Positions 36,778-45,704 of a stretch of DNA of 64,000 nucleotides are shown here, one piece after another. The stretch comes from Agaribacillus sp965228415. GTDB taxonomy: Bacteria > Bacteroidota > Bacteroidia > Cytophagales > Cyclobacteriaceae. Position 1 is the stretch's first letter; each line of letters starts with the position of its first letter. The stretch covers positions 6,200,001 through 6,264,000 of the forward strand of contig OZ245814.1 in assembly GCA_965228415.1 (NCBI GenBank). The letters run 5' to 3'. The notes under the pieces were generated by a model, which ran no database searches, had not been told where the DNA came from, and saw only the letters and a list, made by a program, of their open reading frames with translations. Position numbers and translations under genes: made by a program.

Positions 36778-39435
36778 TTATTCTGATCTTAGGTTTTCCA
36801 CCGGATTTGTTAAAGCGGCTTTTACTGATTGGTAGCTGACCGTCAGGATCGTAATAATTAAAACCAGTATACCGGCAAATAAAAATATATCCCAGCCGAT
36901 ATCAATCTTATACACAAAATCTTCCAGCCATTTAGTCATCATCAACCATCCGACAGGTATGGCGATGATCAGGGAAATAAGCACCAGCTTGACAAAATTG
37001 CTGGTAAGCAGCCGGAGGATGTTACTAAAAGAAGCTCCCAATACAAGACGAACGCTGATTTCTTTGCCACGTTGCTCTATCATAAAGGTAGAAAGTGCCA
37101 ACAATCCCATACACGCAACGACGATGGCTAAAATGGCAAAGCTGTTGAAGATGCGTCCCATCCTTTGTACATCGGCATACATCTGGGAAAAATCTTCATC
37201 CATAAAAGTGTATCGAATCGGCTGGTTAGGAGAGAATTCGTCCCAGACAGCGGTGATGGATTGAATGAGATTGGCCATATCGGTGGTATTTACCTTGACG
37301 GATATGATGGCTGGACTGTTGCCAATCACCAGGCAAAGTGGCCTGATATCTTCTTTCAGTGTTTCAAAATGGAAGTCCTCAACGACTCCAACGACCTGCC
37401 AGACATCGCCACTGTTGGTAATTCGCTGACCGAGGGGATTTTCAAAGGCGAACGCTTTTGCCATCTTTTCATTGATGATGATTGATTGTGAATCGGTAGC
37501 CATGTCAGGATTAAAATCCCTTCCTTCCACAATTTGCATTTCCATTGTTTTAATATAATCGTGATCCACGCGCCATATTTGTCCATAAACAGGTTTATCT
37601 TCCTGCGTTTTCCCCTCTTTCCAGAAGCCATTTCCATTTCTCTTGGTATTGGCTATGGGTAGATAATCACTTACTGAAATATTTTTTACTTCTGAGAATT
37701 TTAAAAGCGCATTCTTAAATGTGGTGGCTTTGTCTCCCAGCGTATTTGCCCCTCGTAACAATAGTACCTGATCTTTATCAAAACCCAATTTGTTGTTTAG
37801 GATAAAGTTCATTTGACGGAAGATGATGGCGGTACTTATAATGAGTACAATAGAGGTAGTAAATTGAAATATCACCAGGATACTGCGCAAATAAGTACTT
37901 TTACTTCCGCGACTCATGCCACCTTTAAGCACCTGTACCGGCTTGAATGCAGAAAGATAAAAGGATGGATACAAGCCTGAAAATATGCCAGTCACTAAGG
38001 CTGTCGCAGCTACCGCAGGTATTAGCCACCATGTCGCCCAGGGGAATTCCAGGGATTTGTCGGCCATTGTATTAAAATAGGGTAATAACAACCAGGCCAG
38101 GAGTATGCCTAAGGCAAATGAAAGAAAGCTATAAAGTACAGATTCGGTCAGAAACTGCCGAATCAGGTTGCCCCGGCTGGAGCCGGCCACTTTTCGGACC
38201 CCGACTTCTTTTGCCCTGTTGGCCGATTTTGCGGTAGAGAGATTCACGAAGTTGATACAGGCGATCAGGAGAATAAAAACCGCAATAGTCCCAAACAGCC
38301 AAACAAATCGGATATCTCCATGAGATAGTTCATCGTCAATATTCGCTGATTTAAGGTGAATGTCGCTTATTGGCTGTAATTCAAAGCTGATTTTATTAAC
38401 AATATCACCAGGATCCGCTATACCCGCGGCCTCTCTGCTAGGCACCATATAATTCTTGACGATGTCTTTGAGTTTCATCTCCAGTTGTTTTGGGTCGGTG
38501 TCGGGACGCAGTAAAACGTAGGTGGGATAGTTGCTGGCCCGCCAGTAGGTCTGCTCTCCGGGCCAAAATTCAACACCCGACATGGTCATCAAAAAATCGT
38601 GTTTGAAATGAGAATTGGCTGGAGAACCCTTCATGACTCCTCCAACTGTGTAAGGATTTTCTTCATCATTATCCAATATGAGTGTCTGGCCTACGGGGTT
38701 TTCATGGGGGAAGTATTTATCGGCCTTTTCTTTGGATATTACCAGGGTTTTGGGTTTCGTAAGCGCAGTCGCTAGATCGCCGTAAACCATGGGTATCTGA
38801 AGAATATCCAGCAGTTCCTGATCCGCATAAATAAAATCTTTTTCATAGCTGTTTTGCAGGGTGCCTGGCCGTCTTACCTCCTTACTTCCGGCCCCAAAAA
38901 GGTCACCGTCACAATACCGTCCCGCTTTTACTATTTCCGCATAGTCGTCCTTCAAAGCATTGGCAAATGGAGCCTGGTGGAAAACGTCTTTCTCTATTTC
39001 TCCGTCGTCGTTATCAACATAAACGACCCTGTAGATCTGGTCCTCATTGGCATAGTGCCTGTCGTAACTGAGTTCATCCCGGATAAACAGGGCAATTAAC
39101 AAACAAGCTGTAATCCCCAGGGCTGATCCCACCACCTTGATGGAGGAATACATTTTTTGTTTGGTCAAATTTCTCCAACTGATTTTAAAATAATTCTGAA
39201 ACATAGCGTAATGATTTGAGTTTGTTGACTTTGATTTATTGATAGCGAATGGCCGCAGGTAGTTAAATACCTGATACCAGTAATTGAGCCTGGCCCTGAA
39301 AAGAGAGGTCCTTGTTGTTTTGTACAAAAACTGCTCATTGAGATCGCCAAGCACTTCTTCGGCAAGGTCGTCCCTGAGAAACCAGAGGAGGAAGCGTTTA
39401 GCGAGTTTAGGCGGTATAGGTTTTTTATATTCCAA
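36778..39435 (-). CDS. MacB-like double-FtsX permease with prefix domain (array copy 3)
   Basis: An 885-residue paralogue, the longest of the six, with the same prefix and double-FtsX layout. Coupling signatures are AKEVGVRKVAGSS and GKEISVRLVLGAS; it ends ENLRSE. The TTG at 39435 has an in-frame TGA two codons upstream, so it must be the start (or initiation is further inside the conserved prefix). The junction between prefix and permease is nearly identical at DNA level to copy 2. Confidence 0.9.
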   Translation of the reverse strand: MEYKKPIPPKLAKRFLLWFLRDDLAEEVLGDLNEQFLYKTTRTSLFRARLNYWYQVFNYLRPFAINKSKSTNSNHYAMFQNYFKISWRNLTKQKMYSSIKVVGSALGITACLLIALFIRDELSYDRHYANEDQIYRVVYVDNDDGEIEKDVFHQAPFANALKDDYAEIVKAGRYCDGDLFGAGSKEVRRPGTLQNSYEKDFIYADQELLDILQIPMVYGDLATALTKPKTLVISKEKADKYFPHENPVGQTLILDNDEENPYTVGGVMKGSPANSHFKHDFLMTMSGVEFWPGEQTYWRASNYPTYVLLRPDTDPKQLEMKLKDIVKNYMVPSREAAGIADPGDIVNKISFELQPISDIHLKSANIDDELSHGDIRFVWLFGTIAVFILLIACINFVNLSTAKSANRAKEVGVRKVAGSSRGNLIRQFLTESVLYSFLSFALGILLAWLLLPYFNTMADKSLEFPWATWWLIPAVAATALVTGIFSGLYPSFYLSAFKPVQVLKGGMSRGSKSTYLRSILVIFQFTTSIVLIISTAIIFRQMNFILNNKLGFDKDQVLLLRGANTLGDKATTFKNALLKFSEVKNISVSDYLPIANTKRNGNGFWKEGKTQEDKPVYGQIWRVDHDYIKTMEMQIVEGRDFNPDMATDSQSIIINEKMAKAFAFENPLGQRITNSGDVWQVVGVVEDFHFETLKEDIRPLCLVIGNSPAIISVKVNTTDMANLIQSITAVWDEFSPNQPIRYTFMDEDFSQMYADVQRMGRIFNSFAILAIVVACMGLLALSTFMIEQRGKEISVRLVLGASFSNILRLLTSNFVKLVLISLIIAIPVGWLMMTKWLEDFVYKIDIGWDIFLFAGILVLIITILTVSYQSVKAALTNPVENLRSE
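39208..39246 (-). repeat. 39-base exact repeat shared with 41823-41861
   Basis: This stretch inside copy 3 is identical base for base to 41823-41861 in copy 2, and the next 60 bases toward the N-terminus differ at only a handful of positions. It encodes the end of the prefix domain and the linker (INKSKSTNSNHY). The rest of the two genes is clearly diverged. Confidence 0.85.
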
Positions 39436-39452
39436 CTTTCAGGGATTATTTT

Positions 39453-42050
39453 TCACTCTGATTTTAAACTTTTTACCGGATTGGCCAAAGCAGCTTTCAG
39501 GATCTGGTAACTCACCGTCAGCAACATAATTACCAATACGCCAAATCCAGCTACCGCAAAAATCCATAGGGAGATCTCAGTTCTGTATTCATATTGTTGT
39601 AACCAGTTTTGCATTAGAAAGTAGGCAATTGGCGCTGCAATAAAACAGGACACAATTGCCAGGACCATAAAATCCTTTGATAACATCTTCCATAGCGCCA
39701 GTACATTTGCGCCCAGCACTTTACGTATGCCTATTTCCTTTGTTCGTCGTTCCGCCATATATGATACTAACCCAAATAGTCCCAGGCAGCTGATAATTAT
39801 TGCCAGGCCAGCGAACAATCCAGCCAGCTTCCCCACCTGGTTTTCCGTAGCGAGTTTTTTGTTGAATTCTTCATTGACGAAGCTGTACTCGAATGGATAG
39901 GAAGGATTATGCCTGCCAAAGATCTCTTCAATGGAAGCGAGTGCATCTTTTAAATTGGCTGTCTGGTTTAGGCGGAGTAATACAGTATTGTTAACATTTG
40001 CATTAAAGAGAATAACGCCGGGAGCAATAGGTTCGAAAAGATCTTTCATCAAAACGTTTTCTACTACCCCTACGATGGTTATTTCCTGTCCACCTGATTT
40101 CATGGTTCTGCCAATGGGATCTTCGTACCCAATTATCTCCAACGCTGCCTCATTGAGGATTACTGCATTGGAATCGGTAGAAAACTCGGGTGAAAACGGC
40201 CTGCCCTGAATGAACTTAAGCCCGGCTGCCTTTTCGTAATCCCATTCGGTCATCAATGCTTCAAGAGCAATCCTGGAATCCGGATCTTTGCCATCCCAGG
40301 AAAAGTCGCTCCATTTATTGTAAACTTCGGTTATGGGGCTTGAAGTTTTCGCTACGGCCTCGACGAATCCTGTATTTAATAACGCCTGTTTTAGGGCTGT
40401 GAAATTTTGGGCAATGTCTTTACTGCTACGGACAGAGAGCATGTGTGTGGGATTATAACCAATCGGCCGGTCTTTCACATAATTTATCTGATCAAAAACA
40501 ACCAGTGTGCTTATGATCAGGCCTATAGAAATGACAAACTGAGAAAGCACCAGGAGCTTTCGAAAAACCACAGTCCCGGTTTGTTGTTTAAATGCGCCTT
40601 TGAGTACTTTGACGGGTTGAAATGATGAAAGGTATAATGCCGGATAGCTACCGGCAATCATGGCAGTGGTAAAACAAACTATTAGTCCAAAGATCCACAG
40701 GTAAACGTTGCTTGCATCAAATTTAATGTTTTCAAACCCGAGATCATTTAAATAGGGTAAACATAAAAATATCAGAACAACCGAAAGCAAATAAGCAAAA
40801 AACGCGATCATGGCTGACTCACTAAAAAACTGGCTGATCAGGTATATTCTCGGAGAACCGACGGATTTGCGAATACCTACCTCCCTTGCGCGCTTTTCGG
40901 AGCGTGCTGTGGCAAGATTCATGAAATTGATGCATGCAATAAGTAATATTAAAACCCCTATGATGCCAAACATTCGAACGTATACAATTTTACCGCCTGC
41001 ATTTTCCCAATTTTCATATTCATCATACAAATGAAGTTTACTTAATGGTTGAATACTCAGTTTTTGATTTTTTGAGCCTGGGTCTTTTTGCAGGTTGAGG
41101 GAGGCAATTTTATTTGAGAATTCTCTTATAGAAACGCCTTCATGCAATTCAAGGCAGTTCATGGTAACATTACTTCCCCAGTTGTCTTTAAACCTTTGCA
41201 AATAGATGTTCTCAAATCTGTATTCAAATGGTGCCAAAAAGCCGATAAAGTTGAAAAATGAATTGCCTGGTATATCTTTCACAACTCCGGTAACCTGGGC
41301 GTCATATTGATTATCTATTCTAATCACCTTACCCATGGGATCCTGATCGCTGAATAGTAATTCAGCCAGCGATTTTGTCAGTACTATTGAATTAGGATCA
41401 GAAAGTGCTGTTTTAACGTTGCCATTGATCAGGGGAAACGAAAACATTTCCAGGAAATCCGGGTCAACATACAGACCTGATTTTATGGTCTTGCGATCAT
41501 CAGCTTTAAGCCCTACCCGCTGCTCGTTGAACCTTGAAATGCGTTTAACTTCGGGATAATTGTCTTTCAATTCGTCACGTAAGGGTAATGGCACTGAAAG
41601 CTGAGTGCCTTTGATATTATTGAAAAGCGTGTGTTTTCTTATGAGACCAATACGATCTCCATTTTCATGAAACGCGTCAAAACTTGTTTCGTATTGTATC
41701 CATAATCCTATGAGCAAAGCGACCGTCATGCCAATGGCAAGGCCACCAATATTGATCAAAGAATAGCTTTTGTTTCTTAAAAGATTTCTCCAACCAATTT
41801 TGAAATAATGATTAAACATGATGTAATGATTTGAGTTTGTTGACTTTGATTTATTGATAGCAAATGGACGGAGATAGTTAAATACCTGGTACCAGTAATT
41901 AAGTCTGGCCCTGAAAAGTGAAATTCTCTGTGTTTTAAACAAAAACTGCTCATCCAGATCGCCCAACACCTCTTCGGCCAGGTCATCCCTGAGGAACCAA
42001 AGAAGAAAGCGTTTGGCGAGTTGAGGCGGTATAGGTTTCTCCGGTTTCAA
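39453..42050 (-). CDS. MacB-like double-FtsX permease with prefix domain (array copy 2)
   Basis: An 865-residue paralogue with the shared layout. Coupling signatures are AREVGIRKSVGSP and TKEIGIRKVLGAN; it ends KSLKSE. The TTG at 42050 has an in-frame TAG two codons upstream, which fixes it as the start. It lies 12 bases behind copy 1 and 17 bases ahead of copy 3. Sequence between helices is unrelated to that of copy 1 at first sight, so the ligands probably differ. Confidence 0.9.
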   Translation of the reverse strand: MKPEKPIPPQLAKRFLLWFLRDDLAEEVLGDLDEQFLFKTQRISLFRARLNYWYQVFNYLRPFAINKSKSTNSNHYIMFNHYFKIGWRNLLRNKSYSLINIGGLAIGMTVALLIGLWIQYETSFDAFHENGDRIGLIRKHTLFNNIKGTQLSVPLPLRDELKDNYPEVKRISRFNEQRVGLKADDRKTIKSGLYVDPDFLEMFSFPLINGNVKTALSDPNSIVLTKSLAELLFSDQDPMGKVIRIDNQYDAQVTGVVKDIPGNSFFNFIGFLAPFEYRFENIYLQRFKDNWGSNVTMNCLELHEGVSIREFSNKIASLNLQKDPGSKNQKLSIQPLSKLHLYDEYENWENAGGKIVYVRMFGIIGVLILLIACINFMNLATARSEKRAREVGIRKSVGSPRIYLISQFFSESAMIAFFAYLLSVVLIFLCLPYLNDLGFENIKFDASNVYLWIFGLIVCFTTAMIAGSYPALYLSSFQPVKVLKGAFKQQTGTVVFRKLLVLSQFVISIGLIISTLVVFDQINYVKDRPIGYNPTHMLSVRSSKDIAQNFTALKQALLNTGFVEAVAKTSSPITEVYNKWSDFSWDGKDPDSRIALEALMTEWDYEKAAGLKFIQGRPFSPEFSTDSNAVILNEAALEIIGYEDPIGRTMKSGGQEITIVGVVENVLMKDLFEPIAPGVILFNANVNNTVLLRLNQTANLKDALASIEEIFGRHNPSYPFEYSFVNEEFNKKLATENQVGKLAGLFAGLAIIISCLGLFGLVSYMAERRTKEIGIRKVLGANVLALWKMLSKDFMVLAIVSCFIAAPIAYFLMQNWLQQYEYRTEISLWIFAVAGFGVLVIMLLTVSYQILKAALANPVKSLKSE
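41823..41861 (-). repeat. 39-base exact repeat shared with 39208-39246
   Basis: Partner of the repeat in copy 3. A second patch around 41880-41925 matches 39262-39306 with about three differences over 43 bases. The identity at silent positions points to recent duplication or gene conversion limited to the prefix-linker segment. Confidence 0.85.
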
Positions 42051-42062
42051 ATGCTAGAGTTT

Positions 42063-44663
42063 TTATTCGTGTCGCAGGCTGTCGACAGGGTTTTGACGGA
42101 CAGCTTTGGCTGTTTGCCCGCTGACCAACAATAGGGCAATAAACAATACCAGGAAGCCGGGAATGGCAAACATCCACCACTGCACCTCGATCCGGTAAGC
42201 ATAATTGTCCAACCAATCCAGGACCAGGTAAATGGTGACCGGAATGGAAATTAAGAAAGCGATCAGGATCAGCTGCAGGTATTCGCGAAAAAGGAGGGTA
42301 AGAATTCTGGAAATGGAAGCGCCAAATACTTTTCTGATACTGATTTCCTTTCTTCTTTTCTCAACCATGTGGTTGATCAGGCCTATCAACCCCAGGCAAG
42401 CGATGAACAAGGTAAAAAAGGTAAAATAATCAAATACCCTTGCCATTCTTTTCTCGGAGTTATAAAGATTTTCATATTGCTGGTCCATGAAGTGGTATTC
42501 AAAGGGATACGCTGGATTAGCTTTGCTCCATGAGCGTTCGACAATATGGAGCGATTGATCTGTATCTCCAGGAGCAATCCTTACCATCAGGTAAGCGCTC
42601 CAGTTGCGGTTCATAAATAGCACTAATGGCTCTACTTTTTTATGTAATGACTTGAAATTAAAGTCTTTTACGATGCCTACGATCTTCCCTTCGTTACCCC
42701 ACATATTGAAACGCTGGCCAATGGGAGCGGTCAGTCCTGTCAGTTTGAGGGCTGTTTCATTTAATATGTAATTGCCGGAGTCGGCTGGAAAATCAGGTGA
42801 AAAGCTTCTGCCCTCGGCAAGTTGCAGATCCAGCGTCTCCACGTAGTCAAACCCGGCAGAGAACGCATGAAGTAAAATGTCCTCCTCTTCGTTTTTCCCC
42901 TCCCAATCAAATCCACCGAAAGAGTGCACCGTGTAGGTTGGGATGTCTGAAGAAATGGTGACGCCTTTGATGGAGGATTGTTGCAGCAGCTCATTTTTGA
43001 AACTGTCGTAATTTTTCATAATGTCGCCCCGCACTGGCATATAGATGAGCAGGTCTTTGTTATATCCCAGGTCTTTATCCATGAAATACTGAAATTGCTT
43101 ATACACGATGGCCGTTCCGGCCAGGAGAATGATGGAGACGGCAAATTGTACAATCACCAATATTCTTCTGAAAGTAGTGCCGCCACCGCCTGCGTGGAAT
43201 TTACCTTTTAAGACCTGTACAGGTTTAAATTTTGACAGGTAAATAGCGGGGTAACTACCGGCCAGTAATCCGATAAGGACAGACCCGACGATGAAAGCAA
43301 GCCATATCAACCATTTATCCGCGCCAAAGGTGATTGATTTATCCGCGATGTTATTAAAATATGGCAGCGCAAAGCCGGTGGCAGTCCAGGCGATAATTAA
43401 GGCAAGCATAGCGATCAGCACAGACTCGCTTAACAGCTGCCCTATAATTTGAGACCTGCGCGACCCGATTGCCTTCCGCAGGCCAATTTCCTTGGCCCTT
43501 TTCTCAGATTGGGCGGTAGACAGGTTCATGAAGTTGATACAGGCAATAAGAATAATGGCAAAGGCTACGATGATAAAAATATTGACGTAGGGGTAGCGCA
43601 GTTCCGTACTGCCGTAAACATCAATATCAAAGTCTGAGTAAAGATGAATTTCTTCAAGCGCCTGCAGGTAAAGCACATCCGTCAAATCATCCCGTGTTTC
43701 AGCAAACTCGGAAATTTGCTCAGAAAGCGCTGCTGCGGAAGCATTTTTTTCCAACAAAAAATAGGCGTAGAAATAATTATTCCCCCAGCCCAAATACCAC
43801 CCTTGCTCATAAAGCTTTCTGAAAGGGAGCAAAACATCGAACTTAAAGTGAGTGTTCGAAGGCAGGTTATCAATGACACCGGTGACCTTGTATTGTTCAT
43901 TGGTATTTACTGATATCATTTTTCCCAAAACATCATCCTGCTGCCAGGTTTTTCCAAAGTATTTTTCTGCGGTGTTTGCCGTGATCACTAGGGCATTGGG
44001 ATCATCCAATGAGTTTTCGGGATTGCCTGCCAGGAAGGGGAGCTGGAAAACATCGAAAAAAGTAGAATCAACATAGGTTATATGCTCGTAGAATTGCGTA
44101 TTGCCGTGCTCGATGAGGACTTTATCAGCTAACGGGCGAAACCGGGTAAATGCTTTAATCCCTGCATAGTTGTCGTTAATATACAGCGGGAGAATTCCGG
44201 GGTTGGCGGCTACTTTAAAGACCTCTCCGTTGTCATATTCCTGATCCTGAACCAGCCGATAAATCTGTTCTGACTCCGGGAAAAAGGTTTCGTAGCTCAA
44301 TTCATCGTTAATCCAAAGAATGATGAGCATGGCGCAAAACATGCTTAACGCCAGTCCCAGGGTGTTGATCAGAAAGGAGATTTTGTCTTTTAAAACATTT
44401 CTCCAGGCAATTTTTACATGGTGTCGATACATGATAAGATAATTTGAGTTTTTTGACTTATAATTTTTGAGGGCAAAAGGACGGACATAGTTGATCACCT
44501 GGTACCAGTAATTAAGCCTGGCGCGGAACGGCGATTTTTTTTTCAGCATCGCATAAAATTGCTCCTGTAGATCGCCATGAACTTCCTCGGCTAAATCATC
44601 CTTGAGAAACAGGCACAGGAACTTTTGTGCAACTGAGGGCGGTATAGGGTTAGTGGGTTTCAA
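42063..44663 (-). CDS. MacB-like double-FtsX permease with prefix domain (array copy 1)
   Basis: An 866-residue paralogue, first permease after the PadR gene (21-base gap). Prefix domain with variant ending KFLCLFLKDDLAEEVHGDL, junction Met, then two MacB-type halves. Coupling signatures are AKEIGLRKAIGSR and RKEISIRKVFGAS; it ends DSLRHE. The TTG at 44663 is the only possible start: the frame is closed by TAA eight codons upstream with no ATG between. An out-of-frame ATG overlapping the PadR stop runs only six codons. Confidence 0.9.
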   Translation of the reverse strand: MKPTNPIPPSVAQKFLCLFLKDDLAEEVHGDLQEQFYAMLKKKSPFRARLNYWYQVINYVRPFALKNYKSKNSNYLIMYRHHVKIAWRNVLKDKISFLINTLGLALSMFCAMLIILWINDELSYETFFPESEQIYRLVQDQEYDNGEVFKVAANPGILPLYINDNYAGIKAFTRFRPLADKVLIEHGNTQFYEHITYVDSTFFDVFQLPFLAGNPENSLDDPNALVITANTAEKYFGKTWQQDDVLGKMISVNTNEQYKVTGVIDNLPSNTHFKFDVLLPFRKLYEQGWYLGWGNNYFYAYFLLEKNASAAALSEQISEFAETRDDLTDVLYLQALEEIHLYSDFDIDVYGSTELRYPYVNIFIIVAFAIILIACINFMNLSTAQSEKRAKEIGLRKAIGSRRSQIIGQLLSESVLIAMLALIIAWTATGFALPYFNNIADKSITFGADKWLIWLAFIVGSVLIGLLAGSYPAIYLSKFKPVQVLKGKFHAGGGGTTFRRILVIVQFAVSIILLAGTAIVYKQFQYFMDKDLGYNKDLLIYMPVRGDIMKNYDSFKNELLQQSSIKGVTISSDIPTYTVHSFGGFDWEGKNEEEDILLHAFSAGFDYVETLDLQLAEGRSFSPDFPADSGNYILNETALKLTGLTAPIGQRFNMWGNEGKIVGIVKDFNFKSLHKKVEPLVLFMNRNWSAYLMVRIAPGDTDQSLHIVERSWSKANPAYPFEYHFMDQQYENLYNSEKRMARVFDYFTFFTLFIACLGLIGLINHMVEKRRKEISIRKVFGASISRILTLLFREYLQLILIAFLISIPVTIYLVLDWLDNYAYRIEVQWWMFAIPGFLVLFIALLLVSGQTAKAVRQNPVDSLRHE

Positions 44664-44684
44664 ATTATGCGTTGAACGGCGCCA

Positions 44685-45029
44685 TTATTTTCCAAAACTT
44701 AGTTTACCTGTAGAAAAAGCCGGGAACTGATCCCAAAGCGACAGCTTAAAATCCCTGGCTATTTGCAGCACTCTTTGGCCGCTGGCAGTGATGGTATAAA
44801 TACGTTTTCTTCTGCCACCCCGCTCCGGCGTGGACTTGCCCATTTCAGACGTGAGGAAGCCTTTATCTCCCAACCGGTTGAGGGTGGAGTGCACGGCGCC
44901 AATGGATACGGCGCGTTTTGTTTGTGATTCAAACTCTTCAGCAATTTTAAAAGCATAGGCCTCCTCCCCCAGGATACCTACCAATAACAGGATCACTTCT
45001 TCAAATTCTCCTAAGCGTGTTTCTTTCAT
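44685..45029 (-). CDS. PadR-family transcriptional regulator
   Basis: A 114-residue winged-helix repressor. N-terminal helix LGEFEEVILLLVGIL, recognition region VSIGAVHSTLNRLGDKGFLTS, and the wing RGGRRKRIYTITASGQRVL are all typical of PadR; it has the short C-terminus of the small subgroup. It heads the six-permease operon, so it most likely represses itself and the array and is released by a toxic or envelope-stress ligand. An inverted repeat that could be its operator lies just upstream. Confidence 0.93.
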   Translation of the reverse strand: MKETRLGEFEEVILLLVGILGEEAYAFKIAEEFESQTKRAVSIGAVHSTLNRLGDKGFLTSEMGKSTPERGGRRKRIYTITASGQRVLQIARDFKLSLWDQFPAFSTGKLSFGK

Positions 45030-45055
45030 TTATCAGTACTTAATCTATTATGATA

Positions 45056-45109
45056 CTAAATTGTAGAGGAAATATACAAACAAATAATTTAATATGCTAT
45101 ACAATTTAG
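45056..45109. promoter_or_regulatory. Putative PadR operator: spaced inverted repeat
   Basis: CTAAATTGTA (45056-45065) and TACAATTTAG (45100-45109) are perfect 10-base inverted arms 34 bases apart, starting 27 bases upstream of the PadR ATG in an AT-rich promoter region. Each arm could be a half-site set for a PadR dimer, as many PadR proteins are autoregulated. Binding is inferred only. Confidence 0.5.
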
Positions 45110-45180
45110 AAGGAAATTGTTTGGCTCATAACAGGTGGGGGGCTTGTTGGCTCTTTAATCCTCCTTTTTTATGTGAAATA

Positions 45181-45504
45181 CTAATGCTTTAAATTTTTAA
45201 TTTTTCCGGCTCTCTTTTTAAGGAAAAAGATAAGTCTTTCCGTCAGAAATGCATAAAATATGCAATTGATCAATAATCCTATAAGAAACCTTGGGCCGTT
45301 CATGAAGTCAAAAAAGAATGTATGAGTAGGAAAACGAAATAAATGAAATAGCTTTGAAAGTATTAAAGCCATAAAGCCTAAAATACCTGTTCCTTCGGTC
45401 CCTTCATCTACAGCACCTGCAGCAATAAGCGTTATGAAAGTCGAAACACAGAAAATAACAACAGCAATTACGAAGGTTTTTATTTTAAATCTTAAAGTTT
45501 TCAT
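45181..45504 (-). CDS. Small membrane protein of unknown function
   Basis: A 107-residue protein that I do not recognise. It has a hydrophobic segment at about 10-32, a second at about 42-58, and a third at about 72-92, with a basic tail (FLKKRAGKIKNLKH), so it is probably a three-helix inner-membrane protein. It is AT-rich compared with the permease array and stands alone between the PadR promoter and a leucine-rich-repeat gene. No partner can be assigned. Confidence 0.6.
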   Translation of the reverse strand: MKTLRFKIKTFVIAVVIFCVSTFITLIAAGAVDEGTEGTGILGFMALILSKLFHLFRFPTHTFFFDFMNGPRFLIGLLINCIFYAFLTERLIFFLKKRAGKIKNLKH

Positions 45505-45554
45505 TATGTTTCTATCATTTTGCTAGTACTTGTTTTCTTAGCTTGCATGTAACA

Positions 45555-45591
45555 CGCTGGCTATGATATGACGCGTAAGCATGGGTCAGCG
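45555..45591. repeat. Imperfect hairpin in intergenic spacer
   Basis: CGCTGGC (45555-45561) and GTCAGCG (45585-45591) are inverted arms with one G-T pair, in the 200-base spacer 45505-45704. A CAGCG-AAA-CGCTG hairpin at 46469-46481 next to GTTAAC (46460-46465) lies in front of the adjacent gene. The shared CAGCG/CGCTG core is suggestive of recombination-site-like spacers, but neither matches a standard site well. Confidence 0.35.
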
Positions 45592-45704
45592 ATGACCTAA
45601 TCCTCTGGCTCCGGGCCATACTGTTGTTTAAATTTATTAATTGTGGAGGAATTACAAGTTTCACCAAAGTTTTGCAACAGGTAAAACTCCATTTATAGAT
45701 GTTG

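Noticed and set aside
28892..45029. Reading the permease array as MacAB-TolC efflux operons
   Set aside because: No MacA-like adaptor, ATPase or TolC-like protein is present, and the prefix domain is not found in MacB.
45541..45600. Integron attC site
   Set aside because: The arms are imperfect and core sites do not match the consensus; kept only as a speculative finding.
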